Part shown: positions 9,165-17,438 of the stretch, piece by piece | How the letters are laid out: the number at the start of each line of letters is the position of its first letter | Numbering within the stretch: position 1 is the first letter of the stretch | Source of the DNA: Hyphomicrobiales bacterium | GTDB lineage: Bacteria > Pseudomonadota > Alphaproteobacteria > Rhizobiales > Ancalomicrobiaceae | Direction of reading: 5' to 3' | Assembly (NCBI GenBank): GCA_021286855.1 | Contig: JAJTBO010000006.1 | Span: 1-64,000, forward strand | Length of the DNA: 64,000 nucleotides | The notes under the pieces: model-generated | What the model saw: only the letters and a program-made list of their open reading frames with translations | The model's database searches: none | What the model was told of the DNA's origin: nothing | Translations under genes and position numbers: made by a program

Positions 9165-9185
9165 AGAGGGGCCGTGGGCCCCTCT
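9165..9185 (+). terminator. Intrinsic terminator after the AhpD-like gene
   Basis: Perfect 9-bp stem (AGAGGGGCC at 9165-9173, complement at 9177-9185), loop GTG, followed by TTCCTTTT. Confidence 0.88.
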
Positions 9186-9215
9186 TTCCTTTTCGGCATT
9201 CCACGGCCGGGCGCC

Positions 9216-10010
9216 TCAGCCGGTCCTGCCGGTCTTTTCGATCTGCTTCCAGGTGTTGGGCTGGCTCAGCATCGCCTTGAGATAGGCGACGTTGGCGTCG
9301 GCCTGATCCTTCGGCAGCGCCTCGGTGGCGATGCGGCGGGCCTCATCGAAACGGCCCTGGAGGCCGACGACGAGGGCGAGATTCTGGCGGATGCGGCCGT
9401 CGGCGGCGGGGCTCGCCGCAGCGCGACGCAGGATCTGCTCGGCCTGCGGCAATTCGTTGGTCAGCGTGAACGAGAGACCGTAGTTGTTGAGCACGGTCGG
9501 CTCTTCCGGCGCGAGCTTCAACGCGACCTCGTAGAGCCGGCGCGCCTCCTGCGGATTGCCCATCTGATCGAGCACGGCGCCTTCGGCCGAGGTCAGACGC
9601 CAATCGGGCGTGCGCGGCGAATTGGCGGCGCGGATCACCTTCAGCGCGGCGTCGAAGTCGCCCTTCTCGGCCAGCGCCTTGCCATAGGCCGAGGCGACCA
9701 CCGGGTCGTTCTGCCGCTGCACCATGGTGCGCTGGAGCACGTCGACCGCCTGCGCGGCGCGGCCTTCTGCGCGCAGGGCGCGGGCGAAGGACATGGCGAC
9801 GGCGGGATCGTCGGGGCTCGCCTTGTAACGTTCGGTCCATTCGGCGGCGGAGCCGACCGGGCCGCGCTCGGGGGCCAAGCCGATCGAACCGGTCGTCTCC
9901 GGATCGCCCGATCGCGGCTGGGCGCAGCCGGCGAGCGCGACGGCGAGGCCGATCGCGAGGGCGAACGACGTCGCCAATCTGACGGGCGCGGAGCCGGTGG
10001 GGCGCTGCAT
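9216..10010 (-). CDS. tadD: Tad pilus TPR lipoprotein TadD
   Basis: TadD-type outer-membrane lipoprotein with tetratricopeptide repeats, the pilotin-like partner of the Tad secretin. 264 residues; lipobox ALAGC gives C29 as the lipidated residue when translation starts at the ATG at 10010. An earlier in-frame start at 10073 would put 21 extra residues in front of the signal peptide. TPR-like helices fill about 55-250 (e.g. DPAVAMSFARALRAEGRAAQ, EPTVLNNYGLSFTLTNE). Encoded opposite to the tad operon, with its own upstream region containing GTTAACC. Confidence 0.9.
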   Translation of the reverse strand: MQRPTGSAPVRLATSFALAIGLAVALAGCAQPRSGDPETTGSIGLAPERGPVGSAAEWTERYKASPDDPAVAMSFARALRAEGRAAQAVDVLQRTMVQRQNDPVVASAYGKALAEKGDFDAALKVIRAANSPRTPDWRLTSAEGAVLDQMGNPQEARRLYEVALKLAPEEPTVLNNYGLSFTLTNELPQAEQILRRAAASPAADGRIRQNLALVVGLQGRFDEARRIATEALPKDQADANVAYLKAMLSQPNTWKQIEKTGRTG

Positions 10011-10079
10011 GACGAAGACCTCCGTACACGCCGTCCCGGCACGCGCGACGGCCGGGGCGACCCGGTCAGTCATCTCACG

Positions 10080-10100
10080 TTAACCCTAACGGTCGGTTAA
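10080..10100 (-). promoter_or_regulatory. TTAACC inverted repeat upstream of tadD
   Basis: TTAACC at 10080-10085 and GGTTAA at 10095-10100 form an inverted pair with nine bases between them, 70 bases before the tadD start. The half-site matches the CtrA half-site TTAACC found before cpaB. Assignment as a regulatory site is inferred. Confidence 0.35.
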
Positions 10101-10223
10101 GCCGGGCTCGGCGCGGCCGTTCACATCCCCGCGACGCCCGGACCGGCCCTGCGCCGGTCCGTCTGGACAGGGGGCGAAGCGCGTGGTGCAGTCCGGACGA
10201 CTCGCACCTTCGGAGACGCCCCC

Positions 10224-11609
10224 GTGTCGCTGCCGCTCCTTCCCCCCGACGCCGCCGCCCTGCCGATCCATCTGACGACGCCGGACGGGCTCTCGGCCCG
10301 GCTCGACGCGCTCGGCGGGGCGATCGCGACCTTCGCGCGGGCGAACGGGTTCGAGGCCAAGGCCGGTCAATGTCTGGTCGTGCCGGACGCGACCGGAGCG
10401 ATCGCCGGCGCGCTCTTCGGTCTCGGGCGGCGCGGCGAGGCGGCGCGCACGCCGTTCCTGCCGGGCAAGGCGGCTTCGCTGCTGCCGGCCGGCGTCTGGC
10501 GGTTCGAAGGACCGGTCGAAGACATGGAGCTCGCTGCGCTGGCCTTCGCGCTCGAGAGCTGGCGGTTTTCCCGCTACAAGAGCGCGCCGGAGCGCGAGAC
10601 GCGGCTCGCGGTCGACGCGACCGTCGATCTCGACCGGATCGGGCTGGCGGCGGACGCGGTCTATCTGGCGCGCGAGCTCGTCGCGACGCCGGCCAACGAC
10701 CTCGGCCCGGCGGAACTGGCGCAGGCGATCCGGGCGGTGTTCGAGCCGGCCGGCGGCCTCGTCGCCGAGACCGTCGGCGACGATCTCCTCTCGGCGAACT
10801 TTCCGCTCGTCCATGCGGTCGGTCAGGGTTCGGAGCGCGCGCCCCGGCTCGTCGACGCGACCTGGGGCGAGGCTTCGAACCCGAAGGTGACGCTGGTCGG
10901 CAAGGGCGTGGTGTTCGACAGCGGCGGCTACGACATCAAGCCGGACAGCGCCATGCTGCTGATGAAGAAAGACATGGGCGGGGCGGCGAACGCCTTGGCG
11001 CTGGCCAAGATGATCATCGCGGCTCGGCTGCCGGTGCGGCTCCGGCTGATCGTGCCGGCGGTCGAGAATTCGGTCTCCGGCCGCGCCTTCCGGCCCGGCG
11101 ACGTCTTCCCCTCGCGCAAGGGGCTCACCGTCGAGATCGGCAACACAGACGCCGAAGGCCGGCTGGTGCTCGCCGACGCCCTGGCGCTCGCCGACGAGGA
11201 GGCGCCGGATCTGCTCGTCGACCTCGCCACCCTGACCGGCGCGGCGCGGGTGGCGCTCGGGCCCGACCTGCCGCCGTTCTACACCGACGACGAGGGGCTC
11301 GCGGCCGACGTCGCCGGCGCGTCGCGCGCCGTGTTCGATCCGGTCTGGCGGATGCCGTTGTGGCCGGCCTATCGCACCATGCTCGACAGCAAGATCGCCG
11401 ATCTCAACAACGCCGGCGCGGGCGGCTTCGCCGGGTCGATCGCGGCGGCGCTGTTCCTGCAGAAGTTCGTCGAGGCGACCACCGCCTGGGCGCATTTCGA
11501 CATCTACGCCTGGGCCCCGGCGGCCCGCCCCGGCCGGCCGGAAGGCGCCGAGGCGCAGGCGATCCGCGCCCTCTTCGCGGTGATCTCGACGCGCTGGCCG
11601 GCGGCGTGA
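10224..11609 (+). CDS. M17 leucyl aminopeptidase family protein
   Basis: Cytosolic zinc/manganese aminopeptidase of family M17, 461 residues. The catalytic domain shows the conserved metal and lysine residues: KGVVFDSGGYDIKP (catalytic K and metal D), MKKDMGGAA, and the signature NTDAEGRLVLADAL. The N-terminal domain (about 1-150) is divergent, as in other alphaproteobacterial PepA/PepB proteins. GTG start at 10224, preceded by CGGAG at about 9 bases; no better ATG lies nearby. Followed by a small hairpin (11611-11628) without a T-run. Monocistronic by context. Confidence 0.9.
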   Translation: MSLPLLPPDAAALPIHLTTPDGLSARLDALGGAIATFARANGFEAKAGQCLVVPDATGAIAGALFGLGRRGEAARTPFLPGKAASLLPAGVWRFEGPVEDMELAALAFALESWRFSRYKSAPERETRLAVDATVDLDRIGLAADAVYLARELVATPANDLGPAELAQAIRAVFEPAGGLVAETVGDDLLSANFPLVHAVGQGSERAPRLVDATWGEASNPKVTLVGKGVVFDSGGYDIKPDSAMLLMKKDMGGAANALALAKMIIAARLPVRLRLIVPAVENSVSGRAFRPGDVFPSRKGLTVEIGNTDAEGRLVLADALALADEEAPDLLVDLATLTGAARVALGPDLPPFYTDDEGLAADVAGASRAVFDPVWRMPLWPAYRTMLDSKIADLNNAGAGGFAGSIAAALFLQKFVEATTAWAHFDIYAWAPAARPGRPEGAEAQAIRALFAVISTRWPAA

Positions 11610-11685
11610 GGCCGTCGGTCGCGACGGCGCGCGGTTCCGGAGCCTCTGTTTGTTTCCGAAGGCGTGCGGATCTGGTCCGAGCGAG

Positions 11686-11725
11686 ATCCTTCGAGACGCG
11701 CCCGACGGCGCTCCTCAGGATGAGG
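11686..11725 (+). repeat. Dispersed palindromic repeat, copy 1
   Basis: Ends ATCCTTCGAGAC and CTCCTCAGGATGAGG with a GC-rich core. The element matches a type of short intergenic repeat I know as common in Hyphomicrobiales genomes. ATCCT/AGGAT form an outer stem. Copy 2 lies 31 bases away in opposite orientation. Confidence 0.75.
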
Positions 11726-11755
11726 CGTCGGAATTTTCCGATGTAAAATCAATCA

Positions 11756-11800
11756 CCTCATGCTGAGGAGGCGCGCCCTCGGCGCGCCGTCTCGAAGCAT
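11756..11800 (-). repeat. Dispersed palindromic repeat, copy 2 (inverted)
   Basis: Read on the minus strand it begins ATGCTTCGAGAC and ends CTCCTCAGCATGAGG. Compared with copy 1 the outer stem has changed from ATCC/GGAT to ATGC/GCAT on both sides, a compensatory pair that keeps the hairpin. Confidence 0.75.
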
Positions 11801-11909
11801 CGCGCACGGCGTCGAACTCGGGTCCGCCGAATTGCGCAGAGGCCTCCCAGGTGAGGAGGCGTTCGACGCACGCCTCCTCGATCCGTCGCTCGGGACATTC
11901 GATCCCCGC

Positions 11910-14900
11910 TCACACCTCGCCGAGCGAGAGCAGGGTGGCGTTGCCGCCGGCGGCGGCGGTGTTGGTCGCCACCACCTGTTCGAGCGCGAAGCGGGGCAGG
12001 TAGCCCGGACCGCCGGCCTTGGGGCCGGTGCCGGAGAGGCCGGAGCCGCCGAAGGGCTGCACGCCGACCACCGCGCCGATCATGTTGCGGTTGACGTAGA
12101 CGTTGCCGACCGAGAGGCGCTTCTCGACCCGTCGGATGGTCGCGTCGATGCGCGAATGGACGCCGAGGGTGAGGCCGTAACCGGCGGCGGCGATCGCGTC
12201 GAGGACGCGGTCGAGCTCCGACGCCTTCCAACGCACCACGTGCAGGATCGGGCCGAAGTGCTCGCGGTCGAGGTCGGCGGCCGAGGCCAGCTCGATCACG
12301 GTCGGGGCGGTCCACGTGCCGCCGGAAAATTCGCCGGCCGGGGTTGCGCCTTCGAAGACGACGCGGCCCTTCGCCTTTTCCGCCGCGACGTGGGCGGTGA
12401 GGCGATCGCGCGCCTCGGCGTCGATGACCGGGCCGACGTCGGTCGCCGGATCGGCGGGACGACCGAGCCGCAATTCCTTCGCCGCGCCGACGATCATCTC
12501 CAGCATGCGCGGCGCGACGTCCTCCTGGAGGAAGAGCAGGCGCAACGCCGAGCAGCGCTGGCCGGCCGAGCGGAAGGCCGAGGTGACGACGTCGTCGGCG
12601 ACCTGCTCGGGCAGCGCGGTCGCGTCGACGATCATGGCGTTGACGCCGCCGGTCTCGGCGATCAGCGGCACGATCGGGCCGTCCTTGGCGGCGAGCGCGC
12701 GGTTGATCAGCCGCGCCACCTCGGTCGAGCCGGTGAAGGCGACGCCGGCGACGGACCCGTCCGCGACCAGCGCCGCCCCGACCCGGCCGTCGCCGGGCAC
12801 GTAGTGCAGCGCCGTCGTGGGCACGCCGGCCTCGTGAGCGAGGTTCACTGCGAGGGCGGCGACGAGCGGGGTCTGTTCGGCCGGCTTGGCGACGACCGCA
12901 TTGCCGGCGGCGAGTGCGGCGGCGACCTGACCGAGGAAGATCGCCAGCGGGAAGTTCCAGGGCGAGATGCAGACGAAGACGCCACGGCCGCGATGGACGA
13001 GGCGGTTCTCCTCGCCGGTCGGACCGGGCAGGATCCGATCCGCGTCGAAGAGACGCCGAGCTTCGCCGGCGTAGTAACGACAGAAGTCGGCCGCTTCGCG
13101 CACTTCGGCGAGGCCATCCGGCAAAGTCTTGCCGGCCTCCGCCGCGAGCAGCGCCATCAGCCGATCGCGATTGTCCTCGAGCGCGTCGGCGAGCCGATCG
13201 AGGGCGGCCGCGCGCGCCTCGGCCGGAGTGGCGTCCCAGGCCGGGAAGCCGGCGGCGGCGCGGGCGATCGCTTCCGCCGCGATCTCCGGCGTCGCCTCGG
13301 ACACACGTCCGACGACGGTCTTGCCGTCGGCGGGCGCAAGCACGTCTCGGAAGGCCGAGGGGCGGCCCTTGCCGTCGATCACCGGCGCGGCGTCGTATTC
13401 GTCGGCGCGATGGGCGGCGATGCCGGCGATCAGACGATCTCGTTCGGCGGCGACGCCGAATTCGAGGCCGCGCGAATTGAGCCGGTCGCCGTAGAGATCG
13501 CGCGGGCGGGGGATCCGAGCGTGACGCGGCTTCGTTCCGCCGGCGAGCTCCTCCTCGGGGGTGACGAGCAGCGCCGAGACCGGCGTGTCGGCGTCGCCGA
13601 CCTTGGCGACGAAGGAGGAATTCGCGCCGTTCTCCAGCAGACGACGCACGAGATAGGCGAGCAGGTCGCGGTGGCCGCCGACCGGCGCATAGATGCGGCA
13701 GGGCCAGCCGTCCTCCTCGACGACGACCTTGTGCAGGGCGTCGCCCATGCCGTGCAGTTTCTGGAACTCGAAGCCGGGATCGCCCGCGCCCTTCGAACCG
13801 GCGATCTCACAGACCTCGGCGATGGTGACGGCGTTGTGGCCGGCGAACTGCGGGTAGAGGCGCGGCCGCGCGGCGAGCAGACGGCGGGCGCAGGCGAGAT
13901 AGGAGAGATCGGTCGCCGCCTTGCGGGTGAACAGCGGGAAGTCGTCGAGGCCGCGCTCCTGGGCACGCTTGATCTCGGTGTCCCAGTAGGCGCCCTTGAC
14001 GAGGCGGACCATCAGCCGGCGATCGAGGCTCTCGGCGAGATCGCGCACCCAGTCGACCACCGCGACGGCGCGCTTCTGATAGGCCTGGATCGCCAGACCG
14101 AAGCCGTCCCAACCCTTCAGCGAAGGGTCGGCGAGGACGGCGGCGAAGACGTCGAGGGAGAGTTCCAACCGATCGGCTTCTTCCGCGTCGACCGTGAAGG
14201 CGAGGTCATGCGCCTTGGCGGCGCGGGCGAGCTCGAGCAGGCGCGGGGTCAACTCGCGCATCACGGCCTCGCCGTTGACCGCTTCGTAGCGGGGATGCAA
14301 CGCCGAGAGCTTGACCGAGATGCCGGCCCTCCCCGGCAACGCGTCGGCGCCGGCCGCCGCGGCGATGCGCTCGATCGCGCCGGCGTAGGAGGCGAAATAG
14401 GCCTCGGCGTCGGCGGCGGTGCGGGCGCCCTCGCCGAGCATGTCGTAGGAGTGGCGCCAGCCCTTCGCGCCGAGCGAAGACGCGCGGGAGAGCGCGCTGT
14501 CGATCGTCTCGCCGAGCACGAACTGATAGCCCATGACGCGCATCGCCTGGCGTGCGGCGGTACGGATGGTCGGTCGGCCGAGGCGCTTGACCATGCCGGA
14601 GAGGATGCCGGTCGGGGTCTCGCCGGGGCGGAAGACGCGGGCGGTCAGCCCCATCGCCCAGGCCGAGGCGGAGACCAGCCAGGCGTCGGAGACGCGTTCG
14701 TGGTTCTCGAATTCGGCCTCGGCGAGCTTGTCCTCGATCAGCCGGTCGGCGGTGGCTGCGTCCGGCACGCGCAACAGCGCCTCGGCGAGCACCATCAGGG
14801 CGAGGCCTTCGCGGGTGGTCAGCGCATATTCGCGCAGGAACTCCTCGACGCCGAAGCCGCCGGTCTCGCCGCGGATCTTCCCGATCAGGCGGGTGGCGTG

Positions 14901-15038
14901 GGCGTTCACCCGCGCGCGAGCCTCGGGGGCGAGCGCGGTTTCGGCGAGAAGCTCGGCGACGAGCGCGCCGTCGTCGGGCGCAAAGAGCGCGCGGAACGGC
15001 GGGATCCGAACGGCGGGGACGGGCGACGCGGCGGACAT
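11910..15038 (-). CDS. putA: Bifunctional proline dehydrogenase / P5C dehydrogenase PutA
   Basis: Converts proline to glutamate in two steps: FAD-dependent proline dehydrogenase (about residues 150-470) and NAD-dependent L-glutamate gamma-semialdehyde dehydrogenase (about 520-1000). Catalytic features visible in the second domain are the cysteine in AGQRCSALR and the ETGG stretch. 1042 residues is much shorter than the 1320-residue E. coli protein because the ribbon-helix-helix DNA-binding N-terminus is missing; regulation is therefore probably by the divergent Lrp-type gene. I start at the ATG at 15038 (MSAASPVPAV); an upstream in-frame start would add a 21-residue Arg/Ser-rich tail. Confidence 0.96.
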   Translation of the reverse strand: MSAASPVPAVRIPPFRALFAPDDGALVAELLAETALAPEARARVNAHATRLIGKIRGETGGFGVEEFLREYALTTREGLALMVLAEALLRVPDAATADRLIEDKLAEAEFENHERVSDAWLVSASAWAMGLTARVFRPGETPTGILSGMVKRLGRPTIRTAARQAMRVMGYQFVLGETIDSALSRASSLGAKGWRHSYDMLGEGARTAADAEAYFASYAGAIERIAAAAGADALPGRAGISVKLSALHPRYEAVNGEAVMRELTPRLLELARAAKAHDLAFTVDAEEADRLELSLDVFAAVLADPSLKGWDGFGLAIQAYQKRAVAVVDWVRDLAESLDRRLMVRLVKGAYWDTEIKRAQERGLDDFPLFTRKAATDLSYLACARRLLAARPRLYPQFAGHNAVTIAEVCEIAGSKGAGDPGFEFQKLHGMGDALHKVVVEEDGWPCRIYAPVGGHRDLLAYLVRRLLENGANSSFVAKVGDADTPVSALLVTPEEELAGGTKPRHARIPRPRDLYGDRLNSRGLEFGVAAERDRLIAGIAAHRADEYDAAPVIDGKGRPSAFRDVLAPADGKTVVGRVSEATPEIAAEAIARAAAGFPAWDATPAEARAAALDRLADALEDNRDRLMALLAAEAGKTLPDGLAEVREAADFCRYYAGEARRLFDADRILPGPTGEENRLVHRGRGVFVCISPWNFPLAIFLGQVAAALAAGNAVVAKPAEQTPLVAALAVNLAHEAGVPTTALHYVPGDGRVGAALVADGSVAGVAFTGSTEVARLINRALAAKDGPIVPLIAETGGVNAMIVDATALPEQVADDVVTSAFRSAGQRCSALRLLFLQEDVAPRMLEMIVGAAKELRLGRPADPATDVGPVIDAEARDRLTAHVAAEKAKGRVVFEGATPAGEFSGGTWTAPTVIELASAADLDREHFGPILHVVRWKASELDRVLDAIAAAGYGLTLGVHSRIDATIRRVEKRLSVGNVYVNRNMIGAVVGVQPFGGSGLSGTGPKAGGPGYLPRFALEQVVATNTAAAGGNATLLSLGEV

Positions 15039-15181
15039 GGGGCTCTCCGAGGACGATGCGCCCGACGAACGGCGCGGGCGAAGAGCGGGGCCGCCGCTCA
15101 TTCCTCAGGATACGCCGATCGGTATGGCGATTTTCTCGGAAGAGATGGATTCACTCGATGGTTTTCGCTATGAAAGGCGAC

Positions 15182-15655
15182 ATGAACGAAGACATCGACG
15201 AACTCGACCGCCTCGACCGCAGGATTCTCGCCGTGCTGCAGGAGGACGGGCGGATCACCGTCGCCGATCTCTCGGAACGGATCGGCCTTTCGGCGACGGC
15301 GACGGCCGAACGGATGCGGCGGCTGCAGCGCGACGGCTTCATCCGCGGCTTTCGCGCCGAACTCGATCCGATCCGGTTGGGGCGGGGGTTGCTGGTCTTC
15401 GTCGAGGTGTTGCTCGACCGGACCTCGCCGGACGTCTTCGACGCCTTCGCCCGACAGGTGAAGCGAGCCGGCGAAGTGCTCGAATGCCATCTGGTGGCGG
15501 GCGGCTTCGACTATCTGATCAAGGCGCGGGTGCGTGACATGGCGGCCTATCGCCGGTTCCTCGCCGAAGTGATCCTGCCGCTGCCCGGGGTGCGCGAAAC
15601 GCGCACCTACGCGGTGATGGAGGAGGTCAAGGCGACCCAGTCGCTGCCGCTGTGA
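15182..15655 (+). CDS. putR: Lrp/AsnC-family regulator, probable PutR
   Basis: 157-residue Lrp/AsnC transcription factor. The N-terminal helix-turn-helix (about 8-55, LDRRILAVLQEDGRITVADL and GLSATATAERMRRLQRDGFI) is followed by the RAM ligand-binding domain (about 65-150). It is divergent from putA, with 143 bases between starts, which is the arrangement of PutR, the proline-responsive activator of putA in rhizobia and relatives. ATG at 15182 has AAAGGCG just upstream; in-frame ATGs at 15170 and 15158 are possible. Function is assigned by family and context. Confidence 0.85.
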   Translation: MNEDIDELDRLDRRILAVLQEDGRITVADLSERIGLSATATAERMRRLQRDGFIRGFRAELDPIRLGRGLLVFVEVLLDRTSPDVFDAFARQVKRAGEVLECHLVAGGFDYLIKARVRDMAAYRRFLAEVILPLPGVRETRTYAVMEEVKATQSLPL

Positions 15656-15670
15656 CGCGGCGAGCGATCT

Positions 15671-15708
15671 CCGATCACTCGGCGCCGATCACACTCGGCG
15701 CCGATCAC
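15671..15708. repeat. Short tandem repeat over the tadG stop codon
   Basis: CCGATCAC occurs three times, at 15671, 15685 and 15701, with CGGCG between them. The third copy contains the tadG stop codon (15705-15707, minus strand). Lies in the 50-base gap between convergent putR and tadG. Confidence 0.6.
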
Positions 15709-17231
15709 TTGGCGATGCGCAGCTTGGTGATCTTCTGAGCGATGGCGGTGAAGACGGCGTCGAGCTGGCTCGCCGAGGGCGAGTTGTAATAGAAGTCCGA
15801 GCCCGACGAGCAATCCGACAGAAGCTGCTGACCGGCCGTGTCGTCGATCATCAGGCCGATCGTATAGATCTTGAGCCCCTTGGCCTTGATCGCGGCGCAG
15901 ACGGTGCGGACCTTGGCGTCGAGGCCGTCGCGCATGTTCGTGCCGGGATTTGAGCCCAGACGCCCCGAATAGGGATAGCCCCAGCTCGAATAGGCACCGC
16001 CGAGATCGGTGTTGAAGGTGTTGATCGAGTTGGTGCCGTCGGTGAGCAGGACGACGATCTTCAGCGTGTTCGACGAATAGTCGGCGCCGTCGGCGAAGGG
16101 GCCTTTCGAGGACAGCATGCGCCAGCCCCAGGCGAGGCCTTCGGGAAGGTTGGTCGATCCGGCCACCGTCAGGGCGTTGATCGCGGCATTGACGGTCGCC
16201 GTACTGTTCGTCAGGCGGACGACGGGTTTGACGGCGCAGAGATAGCCGGGCCCTTTGGGAGCGATGTAGTTCGAATAGAAATAGGAATTCGAATAGTCCT
16301 GTCCGGTCGGAGAGGTGTATTTCGTGGCGTTCGTCATCTTGGTGATCTGCGACGAACTCCAGGTCTGATCGTTCAGATACGAGTTGGCGAAGGCCGGCGC
16401 CCCCCAACCACCGGTATCCGGCTCGTCGGGGTGGAACGACGGCACGAACAGCGTCGAGGGGTTGGAGGCGGTCGGCGCGGTGTCGTCCATGTCGTAGGGC
16501 GCAGGCCGCGTCTCGACGCAGCCGGGCCACGACTTGCCGAGCTTCGAGTAGATGGTGAAGCGGTTCAGCGACGACGAGAAATAGGCCGCGTGGTACGGCG
16601 ACAGGCCGGCGTTGTCGATCCAGGAGGCGTTCTGGTAGGTCGTCCCGACGTTGACGAAGTTGGCGAAGGGGACCAGCGCGAACTTCACGGTATTGTTGGC
16701 GGTGGCCTTGCCGCCGAGGCTGCTGACCATCTTCGCCGCCGCAGCCTTCAGCGCGTCGATCTTGCCGTTGTCGGCCATCGAACCGGTGGTGTCGAGGACC
16801 ATCGCCACTTCGAGCGAGGTCTCGCCCCAGGTCACCGTCGACGAGACGGTGGTGACGAGGTCGGGAACGCCGATGATGCCGAGAAAGGTCGAATGGGAGG
16901 TCAAGGTCGCGGAGAGCGTCAGCGTGCCGTCGGTCGGCGTCGCGACGATCGCGGAGAGCGTGCCGCGCGAGGCCTCGACCATCGAGGTCAACCGCGTCTC
17001 GGCCTTCGACTGAGCGGTGGAGAGCGTCGCCGAGGTCAGGCCGTTGGCGACGTCGAGCGCGGTCGCGTCGACCCGTTCCTGCAGATATTTGCGGTTGTTG
17101 GTCAGCATCATCAGGTCGACGCCGCCGCCGCCGATCAGGATGATGCTCGACACCGCCAGGGCGAACACCACGGCGACGTTGCCGCCGCGCTCGGCCAGAA
17201 GACCACGCACCATCCGGACCACGGACACCAT
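15705..17231 (-). CDS. TadG-like pilus protein with von Willebrand A domain
   Basis: 508-residue TadE/G-type protein. A short basic N-terminus and a single hydrophobic segment (about 16-38, NVAVVFALAVSSIILIGGGG) resemble a pilin-like anchor; a von Willebrand factor A domain starts near residue 150 with the MIDAS-like DTTGSM and ends near the C-terminus (VVLLTDGTNS). TadG proteins accompany Tad pili, where they act as minor pseudopilin-like or surface subunits. It is 7 kb from the tad core, separated by putA. ATG at 17231 is favoured by GAGGT five bases upstream; longer starts (TTG 17333, ATG 17324) lack a ribosome site. tadE and tadF are not seen. Confidence 0.82.
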   Translation of the reverse strand: MVSVVRMVRGLLAERGGNVAVVFALAVSSIILIGGGGVDLMMLTNNRKYLQERVDATALDVANGLTSATLSTAQSKAETRLTSMVEASRGTLSAIVATPTDGTLTLSATLTSHSTFLGIIGVPDLVTTVSSTVTWGETSLEVAMVLDTTGSMADNGKIDALKAAAAKMVSSLGGKATANNTVKFALVPFANFVNVGTTYQNASWIDNAGLSPYHAAYFSSSLNRFTIYSKLGKSWPGCVETRPAPYDMDDTAPTASNPSTLFVPSFHPDEPDTGGWGAPAFANSYLNDQTWSSSQITKMTNATKYTSPTGQDYSNSYFYSNYIAPKGPGYLCAVKPVVRLTNSTATVNAAINALTVAGSTNLPEGLAWGWRMLSSKGPFADGADYSSNTLKIVVLLTDGTNSINTFNTDLGGAYSSWGYPYSGRLGSNPGTNMRDGLDAKVRTVCAAIKAKGLKIYTIGLMIDDTAGQQLLSDCSSGSDFYYNSPSASQLDAVFTAIAQKITKLRIAK

Positions 17232-17438
17232 CACCGACCTCGCCCACCGCTCTTGGAAGGAGCGCCGAACCGCGCTTCCTGCTCGGCGACGCCTCCCGCT
17301 CTCATCGAGGTGGCCGCCATCCATATTCGGCAAGTTTAGGGCGAGGAAATTACCGAACCCCTGAATAGATCTCGGAATCTCGGCTGTTTCTGCGAAAATT
17401 CGATGGGTCGTTCGGCGACGTTTCGCCGCGCTCGGCGG

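Larger units (their letters stand above)
11610..11909. other. Convergent gap holding an inverted repeat pair
   Basis: 300 bases between the aminopeptidase and putA stops. No gene seen. It holds a GC hairpin (11611-11628), two inverted copies of a dispersed repeat (11686-11725 and 11756-11800) separated by an AT-richer segment containing the palindrome CGGAATTTTCCG (11729-11740), and a 9-bp hairpin (GAGGAGGCG at 11853-11861, CGCCTCCTC at 11871-11879) that could end putA transcription although no T-run follows. Confidence 0.8.

Noticed and set aside
11760-15173. 1137-codon plus-strand open frame opposite putA
   Set aside because: Same shadow effect; putA on the minus strand has clear catalytic motifs throughout.
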